Source: Clostridium scatologenes (lineage in GTDB: Bacteria > Bacillota > Clostridia > Clostridiales > Clostridiaceae). From it: 64,000 nucleotides of DNA. This document shows, in pieces, positions 42,599-51,911 of this stretch. The translations under genes and the position numbers were made by a program. Where the stretch lies: positions 5,146,001 through 5,210,000 of the forward strand of contig NZ_CP009933.1 in the NCBI RefSeq assembly GCF_000968375.1. The letters are read 5' to 3'. Positions within the stretch are counted from its first letter, which is position 1. Each line of letters begins with the position of its first letter. The notes under the pieces are model-generated. The model had not been told where the DNA came from. It saw only the letters and a list, made by a program, of their open reading frames with translations, and did no database searches.

Positions 42599-44437
42599 AT
42601 GGAGAAAGATAAAAAGCTTATAATATATGATATAATTTTTCTTATAGTTTCTTTATATTTTGCTTTTCTTTTAAAATTTAATTTCAAAATACCAGCGGAA
42701 GATATGCTGTTTTTAAAGTTATCATTAATTCCAATGGTTGTTATAACTTTAATATTTAATAAGTTTTTCAAGTTATATAATAGCATATGGAAATATGCTT
42801 CTATTGAGGAGCTAATGTCTATTATATATTCAATATCAATATCAAATATTATATTTGTAATATACAGTTATGTTATAACTTATAAGTTTTTAGAAAATAG
42901 ATACTATAGATTTCCTTTTACAGTACATATAATATTTTGGATTTTATCTGTAATTGCGTTGGGTGGAATAAGGTTTAATTACAGAATCAAGGAAGAGAGT
43001 AAGGGAGAAAAGATTGTTAAAAATCATGATAAAAACCTGCTTATAATTGGAGCTGGAGATGCGTCAGCAATGCTCATAAAAGAAATAAAAAGGCATAAGA
43101 ACTTAAATTATAATATAGTAGGTCTTATAGATGATGATGAATCTAAAAAAGAAAAATTAATTAATGGAATAAAAGTTATAGGTGGAAGAGACCAAATAAA
43201 TAAAGTGTGCAGTCAAAAAAAAGTTGAAGAAATTATACTTGCTATACCATCAGCTGATCTTAAGATAAAAAGGGAGATAATAAATATATGTAAAAGTACT
43301 AATTGTAAATTAAAAACTCTCCCAGGAATATACCAAATAATAGATGGAAGAATTAATATAAGCAAGTTAAGGGATGTTAATATAGAAGATTTATTAGGAA
43401 GAGATGAAGTTAAACTTAATAATGAAAATATAAATAAGTATATTAAAGATAAAATTATTCTTGTTACAGGGGGAGGAGGCTCAATAGGGTCAGAACTTTG
43501 TAGACAAATAGCCAGATTTAGTCCTAAAAAATTATTGATATTAGATATTTATGAAAATAATGTTTATGATGTTCAAATGGAATTAAATTATAATCATTCT
43601 GATTTACAAAAAGAAGTTATCATAGCATCCATAAGAGATAAAAAACGAATGGATAAAATTTTTAATAAATATAAACCAGATGTAGTATTTCATGCAGCAG
43701 CACATAAACATGTACCATTAATGGAAGAAAATCCGTCAGAAGCTATTAAGAATAATGTTATAGGCACATATAATATACTTAAATGCTGTGATGAATTTAA
43801 AGTTAAAAAATTTGTGCAAATAAGTACAGATAAAGCTGTTAATCCTACAAATATAATGGGAGCCACAAAAAGATTTTGTGAAATTATGGTTCAAGCCTTT
43901 GATAGGGCTAGTGAAACAGAATATGTGGCAGTTAGATTTGGTAATGTTTTAGGAAGTAATGGTTCAGTAATACCATTATTCAAAAAACAAATAGCTCATG
44001 GAGGTCCAGTTACAGTAACCCATCCTGAAATAAATAGATTTTTTATGACTATTCCAGAAGCAGCACAGCTTGTAATTCAAGCAGGGGCTATAGCTAAAGG
44101 TGGAGAAATATTTGTATTAGATATGGGTCAACCAGTTAAAATAGTTGATTTAGCTAGAGATTTGATAACTTTATCAGGTTATAAGCCTGATGTAGATATA
44201 AAAATAGAGTATACAGGACTTAGACCTGGTGAGAAGCTGTATGAGGAATTATTAATGAATGAAGTTGCATTAGCTTCTACAGAACATGATAAAATATTTG
44301 TAGATAAACCCGTTGGTGAAAGTATGGAATTTATAGAAGATTCAATAAAGCAATTTAGTAATGTAGCTTATATGGATAGAAATAGTATATTTAAGCTTAT
44401 GGAAGAAAAGGTACCAACATATAAAAGAAAGAAATAG
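42599..44437 (+). CDS. CapD/PglF-type UDP-sugar 4,6-dehydratase (membrane-anchored)
   Basis: A 612-residue nucleoside-diphosphate-sugar epimerase/dehydratase. Residues 1-120 contain four hydrophobic segments that anchor it in the membrane. Residues ~145-265 have a CoA-binding-like Rossmann fold (LLIIGAGDASAMLIKEI). The catalytic domain begins with ILVTGGGGSIGSELCRQIARF, then VFHAAAHKHVPLMEENPSEAIKNNVIG, STDKAVNPTNIMGATKRFCEIM, RFGNVLGSNGSVIPLFKKQI and YTGLRPGEKLYEEL. Such proteins convert UDP-GlcNAc to a 4-keto-6-deoxy sugar as the first step to bacillosamine-like or FucNAc residues. Several active-site residues (Lys in STDKAV) are present. It opens the polysaccharide module; no 4-aminotransferase lies in the window. 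Confidence 0.93.
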   Translation: MEKDKKLIIYDIIFLIVSLYFAFLLKFNFKIPAEDMLFLKLSLIPMVVITLIFNKFFKLYNSIWKYASIEELMSIIYSISISNIIFVIYSYVITYKFLENRYYRFPFTVHIIFWILSVIALGGIRFNYRIKEESKGEKIVKNHDKNLLIIGAGDASAMLIKEIKRHKNLNYNIVGLIDDDESKKEKLINGIKVIGGRDQINKVCSQKKVEEIILAIPSADLKIKREIINICKSTNCKLKTLPGIYQIIDGRINISKLRDVNIEDLLGRDEVKLNNENINKYIKDKIILVTGGGGSIGSELCRQIARFSPKKLLILDIYENNVYDVQMELNYNHSDLQKEVIIASIRDKKRMDKIFNKYKPDVVFHAAAHKHVPLMEENPSEAIKNNVIGTYNILKCCDEFKVKKFVQISTDKAVNPTNIMGATKRFCEIMVQAFDRASETEYVAVRFGNVLGSNGSVIPLFKKQIAHGGPVTVTHPEINRFFMTIPEAAQLVIQAGAIAKGGEIFVLDMGQPVKIVDLARDLITLSGYKPDVDIKIEYTGLRPGEKLYEELLMNEVALASTEHDKIFVDKPVGESMEFIEDSIKQFSNVAYMDRNSIFKLMEEKVPTYKRKK

Positions 44438-44472
44438 TGATTTATTAAATTAGCAAAAGGATGAATAAATTA

Positions 44473-45666
44473 ATGAAAAATATACTAGTTATTTCGCACA
44501 TGTATCCTTCGTCAGCAAATGGTGTTTTGGGGATTTTTGTTCATAAACAAGTTCAGAAATTAATAACAGAGGGCTGTAAAGTTAAAGTTGTGTGTCCAGT
44601 GCCATATGTTCCTAAATTTTTAAAGATAAGTAATAAGTTTAAAAACTATATTAATATACCGGATAAAGCAGTGATTGATGGAGTAGAAATACAGTATCCT
44701 AGGTATATTGAGATACCTAGGGGGATTTTGTTGCAATATTCAGGATTTCTTATGTATTTAGGAATAAAAAGGTTAATAGGCAAAATTAATAGGGAATTCA
44801 AATTTGATGTAATACATGCTCATACTGCTGTGCCAGTGGGATTTGCATCAATGTTATTAAATAAAAAATACAAAATTCCTTTAATAGTTACTATACATGG
44901 TCAAGATTTTCAATATACACTGAAAAAAAATGAAGCATGTAAAAAAAGCATTATGAAGGTTTTGAGTAAGGCACACAGCGTAATAACCGTAAGTAATAAG
45001 TTAAAGAATATGATAAAAGATGAGAAAATATTGAGCAAAATTACTGTAATAAATAATGGAATAAATCCAGAAGAATATAGAGATAATGATAAGAATGATA
45101 ATATAGAAGAAAGTAAAGATTGTATAATTTTAAGTGTTTCTTCATTAATAAAAACTAAAGGAATTGACTTAAATATTAAGGCTTTATCTGTGATAGTAAA
45201 AAAATATCCTAACATAAAATACTATATTATTGGAGATGGAGAAGAAAATAGAAATTTAAAAAAGCTTGTTGATGATTTATCATTAAATGATAATGTTGTA
45301 TTTTTAGGAAAGCTACCTCATTCACAAGTTATAAAGTATATGTCTAAATGTAGTATATTTTCTCTTCCAAGTTGGCAGGAAGGATTCGGAATAGTATATA
45401 TTGAAGCAATGAATAATGGAGTTCCAGTAATTGGTGTAAGAGGTCAAGGAATAGAAGATGTTATTATAGATAAAGAAAATGGTTTTTTAGTAGAGCCTCA
45501 TAATGTTGAGGATTTAGTTAAAACTATAGAATATATATTAGAAAATATGGAGAAAGCTAAAGCAATTGGAGAAAAAGGAAAAATAACTGTAATTAGTGAA
45601 TATACATGGCGAAGAAATGCTCAAAAAACAATTGACATTTATAATAATTTATTAAAAAATAAATAA
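44473..45666 (+). CDS. Glycosyltransferase, GT4 family
   Basis: A 397-residue GT-B retaining transferase. N-terminus NILVISHMYPSSANGVLGIFVHKQ, middle HGQDFQYTLKKNEACKKS and VITVSNKLKNMI, C-terminal nucleotide-sugar domain with ILSVSSLIKTKGIDLNIKAL, YIIGDGEENRNLKKLV and LPSWQEGFGIVYIEAMNNGVPVIG, where the E(x7)E motif lies. Sugar specificity is unknown. The open frame starts at ATG 44461, but AAAGGA at 44456-44461 overlaps it and fits ATG 44473. It lies 35 bases after the CapD-type gene and adds a sugar to the repeat unit on the inner face of the membrane. Confidence 0.9.
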   Translation: MKNILVISHMYPSSANGVLGIFVHKQVQKLITEGCKVKVVCPVPYVPKFLKISNKFKNYINIPDKAVIDGVEIQYPRYIEIPRGILLQYSGFLMYLGIKRLIGKINREFKFDVIHAHTAVPVGFASMLLNKKYKIPLIVTIHGQDFQYTLKKNEACKKSIMKVLSKAHSVITVSNKLKNMIKDEKILSKITVINNGINPEEYRDNDKNDNIEESKDCIILSVSSLIKTKGIDLNIKALSVIVKKYPNIKYYIIGDGEENRNLKKLVDDLSLNDNVVFLGKLPHSQVIKYMSKCSIFSLPSWQEGFGIVYIEAMNNGVPVIGVRGQGIEDVIIDKENGFLVEPHNVEDLVKTIEYILENMEKAKAIGEKGKITVISEYTWRRNAQKTIDIYNNLLKNK

Positions 45667-45695
45667 CATTTATTTTAGTTTGAGGTGGTATAGGT

Positions 45696-46808
45696 TTGAA
45701 TATTGCAATGGTTTTAACAAATGGTTTTGATCCTGATCCAAGAGTTTACAAGGAAGCTAAATCTTTGACTAAATTAGGACATAAAGTAACTATTTTATGT
45801 TGGGATAGATCAGGAGTTTATATTAATAAACCAGAAGAAAACATAGATGGAATAAAAATAGTAAGATTTTTTGGTAATGCACAATATGGATCAGGATATA
45901 AACAGGCATTTAAATTTTTAAAATTTAAAAAAGATGTATTAGAATATATGAAAAACAAAAAATTTGATGCAATACATTGCCATGATTTTGATGGATTATT
46001 TATTGGACATAGTATAAATAAAAAATTAAAACTAAAATTAGTATATGATGAACATGACTTGTTTTATACATATTTTTTAGGTAGACCAGGTTTATTAAAT
46101 AAATTAATTTACAATTTCATTATATTAAGAGAAAAGAGTATGCTAAGAAATGTTGATAAACATATTGTTGTTACACCTAAAATGAGTGAAATTTATAAGA
46201 ATATAAGCAAGGAGATTTATATTGTGAATAATGCTCCTTATAAAAATTTGTTTAATAACATAAAAAAGATACCAAGTGATAAACTAAGAATAGGGTTTAT
46301 TGGTTCTGTAAGATATTACGATGAAATGAAAGCTTTGGTAGATGCATCTCAGTTTTATAAAGATAAAGTTGAGATTGTTGTATGTGGTAGAGGAATATAT
46401 TCAGATAAGTTGGCAGATTACTCAAAGAAATTTTCTAATGTAAGGATTAAAGGAGCATACAGCATAGATGAATTAGAAGAATTATACAGAAATGTAGATA
46501 TTACATATGCATTTTACCCAGGAAATACAGCAACAATTTCTATGCCTAATAAATTTTATGAAAGTATAATAACGGAAACTCCTATAATAGCAAATATAAA
46601 AACTGAATTTGGTTATGAGGTTCAAAAGCATAAAATAGGATATGGTATATCAGGTGAACATTTAACTGAAGAACTTAAAGTGATAATAGCAAATTTAGTT
46701 GAAGATAAAAATGAAAAGAAAAATATATTGGAAAATATGAGACAAATTAAAGAAGATTATTTTTGGGAGTCAAATGAACCAATACTTAATAAAATTTATA
46801 GTGTATAG
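45696..46808 (+). CDS. Glycosyltransferase, GT4-like family
   Basis: A 370-residue GT-B transferase. N-terminal part has NIAMVLTNGFDPDPRVYKEAKSLTKLGHKVTILCWDRSG, which is typical of GT4 enzymes, then DAIHCHDFDGLFIGHSI, VYDEHDLF, VTPKMSEIY, and a C-terminal FIGSVRYYDEMKALVDAS and MPNKFYESIITETPIIANIKTE. Specificity unknown. The start is TTG 45696 with GAGGTGGT at 45682-45689. It follows 29 bases after the preceding glycosyltransferase and is part of the same operon. Confidence 0.88.
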   Translation: MNIAMVLTNGFDPDPRVYKEAKSLTKLGHKVTILCWDRSGVYINKPEENIDGIKIVRFFGNAQYGSGYKQAFKFLKFKKDVLEYMKNKKFDAIHCHDFDGLFIGHSINKKLKLKLVYDEHDLFYTYFLGRPGLLNKLIYNFIILREKSMLRNVDKHIVVTPKMSEIYKNISKEIYIVNNAPYKNLFNNIKKIPSDKLRIGFIGSVRYYDEMKALVDASQFYKDKVEIVVCGRGIYSDKLADYSKKFSNVRIKGAYSIDELEELYRNVDITYAFYPGNTATISMPNKFYESIITETPIIANIKTEFGYEVQKHKIGYGISGEHLTEELKVIIANLVEDKNEKKNILENMRQIKEDYFWESNEPILNKIYSV

Positions 46809-46835
46809 TTCATATTTCTATAGAAGGAGATAATT

Positions 46836-47837
46836 ATGGATTGTAATAATACAGTTTCTGTAATAATACCAGTATTTAATGAAGAAAAATACATAGAAAG
46901 TTGTTTAAACTCAATATTGAATCAAAGTTATGATAATGTTATAGAAATACTAATAATGGATGGTATGTCAAATGATAATACCAGAAAAGTAATTAGTAAT
47001 TTTCAAGATGAAAGAATAATTGTAGTTGATAATAAGAAGAAACTACAGGCAGCAGGGTTAAATTTAGGAATTAAAGTAGCAAAAGGAGAAATAATAGTAA
47101 GAATTGATGCGCATGCTTCATATGATGAAAAATATATTGAACAGTGTGTAAAAAATCTAAACAACTTAAAAAATGAAAATGTTGTTAATGTTGGTGGACC
47201 AACATATTTGGTTACATCAGGTAAATATATAGAAGATAGCATAATATTCTTGCATGAGAGTAAATTCGGTATTGGAGTGGCTAAGTTTAGGCAAAAAGAC
47301 TATGAAGGTTTTGCAGATACAGTATGGAATGGAGCTTTTTGGAAGTGGATATTTGATAAGGTTGGATTTTATAATGAAGAACTTCATAGAAGTGAAGATA
47401 ATGATATGAATAATAGAATTATAAAAAGCGGTTATAAAATTTATCAAAGTAAAAATATAATAGCGTATTATAAACCTAGAAGCAGCATAAAAAAATTATT
47501 ACAACAAAATTATGCAAATGGAAAAGCTATAGGAAATTCAATAATAAATAATAGGGAAATTATAAGAATAAGACATTTAGTACCACTTATTTTTATGTTG
47601 ACAATAGTTTTTTTCGGAATATTGTTCAAATTTTCTTATCTAAGCAGAATAATAGAAATCATAGCACTTGGGAGTTATTTTACTGTTGATATTATTGAAT
47701 GTTTAAGAATAAGTTTAAAACAAGGAATACGATATGTACCAATTCTATTTGTTTTATTCTTTGAACTACATATATGTTACGGATTTGGAACTTTAATAGG
47801 ATTTTTTGAGCAATTGTTTCAAAAAAATAAATCCTAA
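46836..47837 (+). CDS. Glycosyltransferase family 2
   Basis: A 333-residue GT-A transferase with C-terminal membrane segments. The opening SVIIPVFNEEKYIESCLNSILNQSY is the usual GT2 start, followed by MDGMSNDNTRKVIS and the RIDAHASYD region that holds the metal-binding aspartates, GGPTYLV, and EDNDMNNRIIKSGYKI with the acceptor-side ED. Two or three hydrophobic segments from about residue 245 tie it to the membrane. It resembles the succinoglycan ExoA type. GAAGGAGA precedes ATG 46836. Third transferase of the first module. Confidence 0.9.
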   Translation: MDCNNTVSVIIPVFNEEKYIESCLNSILNQSYDNVIEILIMDGMSNDNTRKVISNFQDERIIVVDNKKKLQAAGLNLGIKVAKGEIIVRIDAHASYDEKYIEQCVKNLNNLKNENVVNVGGPTYLVTSGKYIEDSIIFLHESKFGIGVAKFRQKDYEGFADTVWNGAFWKWIFDKVGFYNEELHRSEDNDMNNRIIKSGYKIYQSKNIIAYYKPRSSIKKLLQQNYANGKAIGNSIINNREIIRIRHLVPLIFMLTIVFFGILFKFSYLSRIIEIIALGSYFTVDIIECLRISLKQGIRYVPILFVLFFELHICYGFGTLIGFFEQLFQKNKS

Positions 47838-47863
47838 CTAACTAGAAAGATTGGAGAAACAAA

Positions 47864-49237
47864 ATGAAACAATTTTGTGAAAAAGCATGGGATATTTTTA
47901 ACAGTGATAGAAAACAAAGCAAGTTGATATCATTAATTTTTTATATATTGTTTGTGTTAATTTTATGTGCAGGATATTATTTTGCCTCAAAACCTTATTT
48001 ATCATTTAATTTTTTTATAAATTCTGGAGAATTTATAAGAGTAATTGAAATTTTACCAGCCCTTGTTTTAATAATATCTGCATGTATATTTTTTATACCA
48101 GATAAAATTGAAGGCCTAACTCATTTATATTGGATGCTATTTACATTATTAAGTGCTATTCCAATTTTAGTTGTATATGTATTTAGTGGAATTGCTTATA
48201 ATAAAAATGTATTGATATATATATATACTATTGAAATTTTATGCATAATAGGTATGTATTTGGTTTCTAAATTTGACATAAAATTTCCTGATTTGAGTTT
48301 ACGTAAAAAATATTTTTGGATGTTTATGATACTATTCATAATTGTTGCATATGGATATTTATTTATAACTCTAGGATTACCCAAGAATATTAAATTAGCT
48401 TTTACAGGTGATTATTATACTGTACGTTTAAATTATAGAAATTCTGTAAATCTTTTTGGAGATTACTTTGTACAGTGGATGGGAAATGTGGTTAATCCTT
48501 TCTTATTAACTTATTTCATATATAAGAAAAAGTATAAATTTATGACAATACCTATTTTTTTAGAAGTTATACTTTATATTTATACTGCATATAAAAGTTT
48601 ATTTCTTATTCTCATTTTAGCACCTTTTTTCGGATTAGTGTTGAATAAAGGTATAAATAAAAGCTTTATACAAAAGTCTATAGTAGGAGTTGTATTAATA
48701 GCACTAGTAGATGGAATTGTATCTGTGGGAAAGCAATTTCATATGTTTAATTCCAAACCTTTATCGTTACTTAATCATTATCCAAGTTATTATTGGGTAT
48801 ATTTACCAATCATGGTGAGGGCATTTTTATGGCCATCATTAATCGCTTTAGAATATTATGATTTCTTTTGGATGTATCCAAAGGTAAAATTATCTCATAG
48901 TGTTTTAAGACACTTTTTTAGCAATGTATATAAAATGGAGCCTTCACTTTATTTAGGAGCACTTTATTATGGAAAACCGGAAATGAGACTAAATGTTACA
49001 TGGTATGGTGATGCATATATGAACTTTGGAATTATTGCTATGATAGTGTTTGCATTGATACTTTATTTTATATTATTTGCAATAAAATATGTGGAAAAGA
49101 AAAATGTATGTTTGGTAGCATCACTACTTTTTGGTGGAATAGTTACATTATTTAATGGACCATTATTGACTACATTACTTACTGGTGGATTAGGGATAGG
49201 TCTATTTTTAGCTTATTTATTACCAAAGGATATATGA
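47864..49237 (+). CDS. Wzy-like oligosaccharide repeat-unit polymerase
   Basis: A 457-residue membrane protein with about eleven to twelve hydrophobic segments and no other recognisable domain. The long external loop (about residues 285-385, RAFLWPSLIALEYYDFFWMYPKVKLSHSV to LNVTWYGDAYMNFG) contains aromatic and arginine residues, and the closing segments AYMNFGIIAMIVFALIL and FNGPLLTTLLTGGLGIGLFLAYLL match the pattern of O-antigen polymerase proteins. Sequence conservation in Wzy is low, so this call depends on topology and on its place between transferases and a MurJ/Wzx-like flippase. It is followed by a terminator. Confidence 0.75.
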   Translation: MKQFCEKAWDIFNSDRKQSKLISLIFYILFVLILCAGYYFASKPYLSFNFFINSGEFIRVIEILPALVLIISACIFFIPDKIEGLTHLYWMLFTLLSAIPILVVYVFSGIAYNKNVLIYIYTIEILCIIGMYLVSKFDIKFPDLSLRKKYFWMFMILFIIVAYGYLFITLGLPKNIKLAFTGDYYTVRLNYRNSVNLFGDYFVQWMGNVVNPFLLTYFIYKKKYKFMTIPIFLEVILYIYTAYKSLFLILILAPFFGLVLNKGINKSFIQKSIVGVVLIALVDGIVSVGKQFHMFNSKPLSLLNHYPSYYWVYLPIMVRAFLWPSLIALEYYDFFWMYPKVKLSHSVLRHFFSNVYKMEPSLYLGALYYGKPEMRLNVTWYGDAYMNFGIIAMIVFALILYFILFAIKYVEKKNVCLVASLLFGGIVTLFNGPLLTTLLTGGLGIGLFLAYLLPKDI

Positions 49238-49251
49238 CATAATGAGTTTTT

Positions 49252-49287
49252 GGGGGATTGACTTATTAATAAGTTCCCCTTTTTTAT
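49252..49287 (+). terminator. Terminator within the polysaccharide locus
   Basis: A stem of GGGG with CCCC at the base and ACTTATT/AATAAGT above (49252-49279), then TTTTTTATT. Confidence 0.78.
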
Positions 49288-49315
49288 TATATAAGAGGAT
49301 TACGGGGTGAATGTA

Positions 49316-50326
49316 ATGAAAAAGTACTATAAGAATATGGACATAGTTAGAGGATTAGGAATTTTCCTTGTAGTTTTGGGACATTCTTTTCCAGATGATA
49401 AATTTAATAATAACAGTTTTTATGAATACATATATAAATTTATTTATTCATTTCATATGCCATTATTCTTTATAATATCTGGTTTCTTTGCTTATAAAAT
49501 ATATAATATATTGGATTTATCTCAATATAAAAAGTTCATATTAAATAAAGCTAGAAGACTAATGGTGCCATACTTTGCAGTATCATTGTTGGCTATTCCT
49601 ATAAAATTATATATGAATATATATGCAGCTAGGCCTATGGATCCTAAAAACTTGATTTTAGATTTAATAATATATCCAGCAGGAAATGGTACCATAAATC
49701 ATACTGGAACGCCAATACAATATTTTTGGTTTATATATACTTTATTTTTCTTATTTGCTGCAGCACCACTATTAACTAAAATTCCTATAAAATTTGCTTT
49801 ATTGATAACATTTATTTTGAATATTGTAACTCCAAAAGGAATGTATGTATTTTATATATGGGGAGTAATACACTACTTATTTTATTTTTATATAGGTTTA
49901 TATTTTAAAGTAATTTATGATAAGTATGTTGAATTTAAATATAAAAAACCTTTAATCCTTTTTACATTAATACTACTTATAATAATAAATCTACAGCAAG
50001 CACCAGCTAAATATTATGCTTTATATAGTTTAAGTACAGCTTTAATTGGTAGTGTGTTGTTTATAAATATTTCATATATAATTGTAAACAATAAAATAGG
50101 TGAACTATTTAAAGCTATTGGAAATTACAGCTATGATATATATCTATTTTCTTGGTTTTTCCAAACAGGAGCTAGAGTAGTGCTTTTTCAAATGCTAAAA
50201 TTAGATTACACTTTAGTAACTGTAATTATGATTTTTGTAGGATTTTTACCAATTATATTATCTAACTTAATATTAAAAAAGATACCTATATTAGATAAAA
50301 TCTTACTAGGAAACACAAGAATATAG
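49316..50326 (+). CDS. Acyltransferase family 3 membrane protein
   Basis: A 336-residue membrane O-acyltransferase (Acyl_transf_3 family), probably adding acetyl groups to a polysaccharide. N-terminus MDIVRGLGIFLVVLGHSFPD contains the conserved R and H used in catalysis; YSFHMPLFFIISGFFAY follows, then about ten hydrophobic segments and IGNYSYDIYLFSWFFQ near the end. GTG 49307 is possible, but GGGGTGA at 49304-49310 fits ATG 49316. It lies after a terminator, so it probably starts a new transcript; no strong promoter was seen there. Confidence 0.9.
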   Translation: MKKYYKNMDIVRGLGIFLVVLGHSFPDDKFNNNSFYEYIYKFIYSFHMPLFFIISGFFAYKIYNILDLSQYKKFILNKARRLMVPYFAVSLLAIPIKLYMNIYAARPMDPKNLILDLIIYPAGNGTINHTGTPIQYFWFIYTLFFLFAAAPLLTKIPIKFALLITFILNIVTPKGMYVFYIWGVIHYLFYFYIGLYFKVIYDKYVEFKYKKPLILFTLILLIIINLQQAPAKYYALYSLSTALIGSVLFINISYIIVNNKIGELFKAIGNYSYDIYLFSWFFQTGARVVLFQMLKLDYTLVTVIMIFVGFLPIILSNLILKKIPILDKILLGNTRI

Positions 50327-50342
50327 AATTTTGGAGGAAAGT

Positions 50343-51884
50343 ATGAGTAAAAAAACACTTGCAAAAGCAGCAGTAATAATAATGGTAGTTTCTCTTATAA
50401 GTAAAGTAATTGGATTTTTTAGAGATATCTTAATTAGCAGTGCTTTTGGGGCGACTGGTACAACAGATGCATATACTATATCTTTGACCATACCTAATAT
50501 CTTATTTGGATTATTTGGATTAGCTATAACCACTACATTTATACCTATTTTAACAGAAACATATATAGAAAACGGAAAAGAAAAGATGTTTGAGTTTGCA
50601 AATTCAATAATGAATATTTTAATGATTGTATCTTTAGTACTTTGTTTTTTGGGCTGGATTTTTACACCAGAGGTAGTAAAAGTTGCAGCAGCTAATTTTA
50701 CTGGACCTAAACATACATTAGCGGTATATTTAACAAAAATAAGTATGATAAATATACTTTTCTTAAGTTTAAATAGTGGATATACAGCAATACTTCAAGC
50801 GTTAGATGACTTTATTGCACCGGCTTTAGTTGGTATAGTAGCTAATGTACCGATTATAGCTTATATACTAATGGGAAATAAATATGGAATTGTAGGTTTA
50901 ACGGTTGTAACAATAATAGGTTATGGATTACAAATATTAATTCAGATGCCTTGGTTAAAGAAGAATGGTTATAAGTACAGCTTTAAAATAAACTTTAAAG
51001 ATGAAAGAATAAAAAAAATGCTTTTCCTCATAGCGCCAGTTATAATTGGTACAGGGGTTAATCAAATTAATGAACTAATTCAAAAAAGTTTAGCATCAGG
51101 GCTGCCAGATGGAAGTATATATGCATTAGATTTATCAAATAAACTAAATCAATTAATTTATTTTACATTTGCATCAGCTATAGTTACAGTAATTTATCCT
51201 TCTTTAACAAGAGCGGGAAAATTAACTGGATATGAAGATTTTAAAAAACACATAACTAATGCAGTGAATAACATTAATTTAGTTACCATACCAGCTTGTG
51301 TTGGATTGTTAGTGTTAAGAGTACCTATAATAAGTGCAATGTTTATGCGAGGAGCATTTAATGAAAGAGGAGTTAGAATGACTTCTGTAGCACTTTTATA
51401 TTTGGTTTCGGGTCTAATATTTTGGGGCATTAGGGATGTATTTAATAGGGCATTTTATGCTATACAGGATACCAAAACCCCTATGATAAATGGGGCTATT
51501 GGAGTAATAGTAAGTGCTATATCTAGTGTGTTTTTAGTTAAGGTTATGGGAATTGGTGGACTTACTTTAGCTACAACTATATCTGCACTTGTAAGTTGTA
51601 TACTTTTAATAATTGACCTAAAGAAGAAAATTGGAAGTATAAATGGTATGGAGATGGTTGTAACTAGTTCTAAAATATTTATAGCCTCAGGGGTTATGGG
51701 AATAGTTATATACATTATAAACCATTATTTAAAATATTCATTAACAGGTACCAAAGGTCAACTTATGATAATTATATTATGTGCAGTTGTAGGAATTCTT
51801 ATATATATAGCTATGCTTTTAATTTTGAGAGTAAAAGAGCTTATGACTATATTTAATTTATTAAAATCAAAAATTAAAAGGTAG
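50343..51884 (+). CDS. MurJ/Wzx-type lipid flippase (first copy)
   Basis: A 513-residue MviN/MurJ family protein with about fourteen membrane segments. N-terminal AAVIIMVVSLISKVIGFFRDILISSAFGATGTTDAYTISLTIPNILFGLFG is the MurJ start, and RAFYAIQDTKTPMINGAIGV the conserved C-terminal half motif. MurJ flips lipid II for peptidoglycan; copies inside polysaccharide loci often flip lipid-linked repeat units instead, the Wzx role. Which applies cannot be settled. GGAGGAAA precedes ATG 50343. A second member of the family lies at 60088. Confidence 0.92.
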   Translation: MSKKTLAKAAVIIMVVSLISKVIGFFRDILISSAFGATGTTDAYTISLTIPNILFGLFGLAITTTFIPILTETYIENGKEKMFEFANSIMNILMIVSLVLCFLGWIFTPEVVKVAAANFTGPKHTLAVYLTKISMINILFLSLNSGYTAILQALDDFIAPALVGIVANVPIIAYILMGNKYGIVGLTVVTIIGYGLQILIQMPWLKKNGYKYSFKINFKDERIKKMLFLIAPVIIGTGVNQINELIQKSLASGLPDGSIYALDLSNKLNQLIYFTFASAIVTVIYPSLTRAGKLTGYEDFKKHITNAVNNINLVTIPACVGLLVLRVPIISAMFMRGAFNERGVRMTSVALLYLVSGLIFWGIRDVFNRAFYAIQDTKTPMINGAIGVIVSAISSVFLVKVMGIGGLTLATTISALVSCILLIIDLKKKIGSINGMEMVVTSSKIFIASGVMGIVIYIINHYLKYSLTGTKGQLMIIILCAVVGILIYIAMLLILRVKELMTIFNLLKSKIKR

Positions 51885-51911
51885 TATCTTATGGAAGAAA
51901 GGAATTTTTTC

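Noticed and set aside
45000..45215. Minus-strand frame inside the first glycosyltransferase
   Set aside because: Low-complexity Ser/Leu/Phe-rich antisense translation of an AT-rich gene; no start signal.
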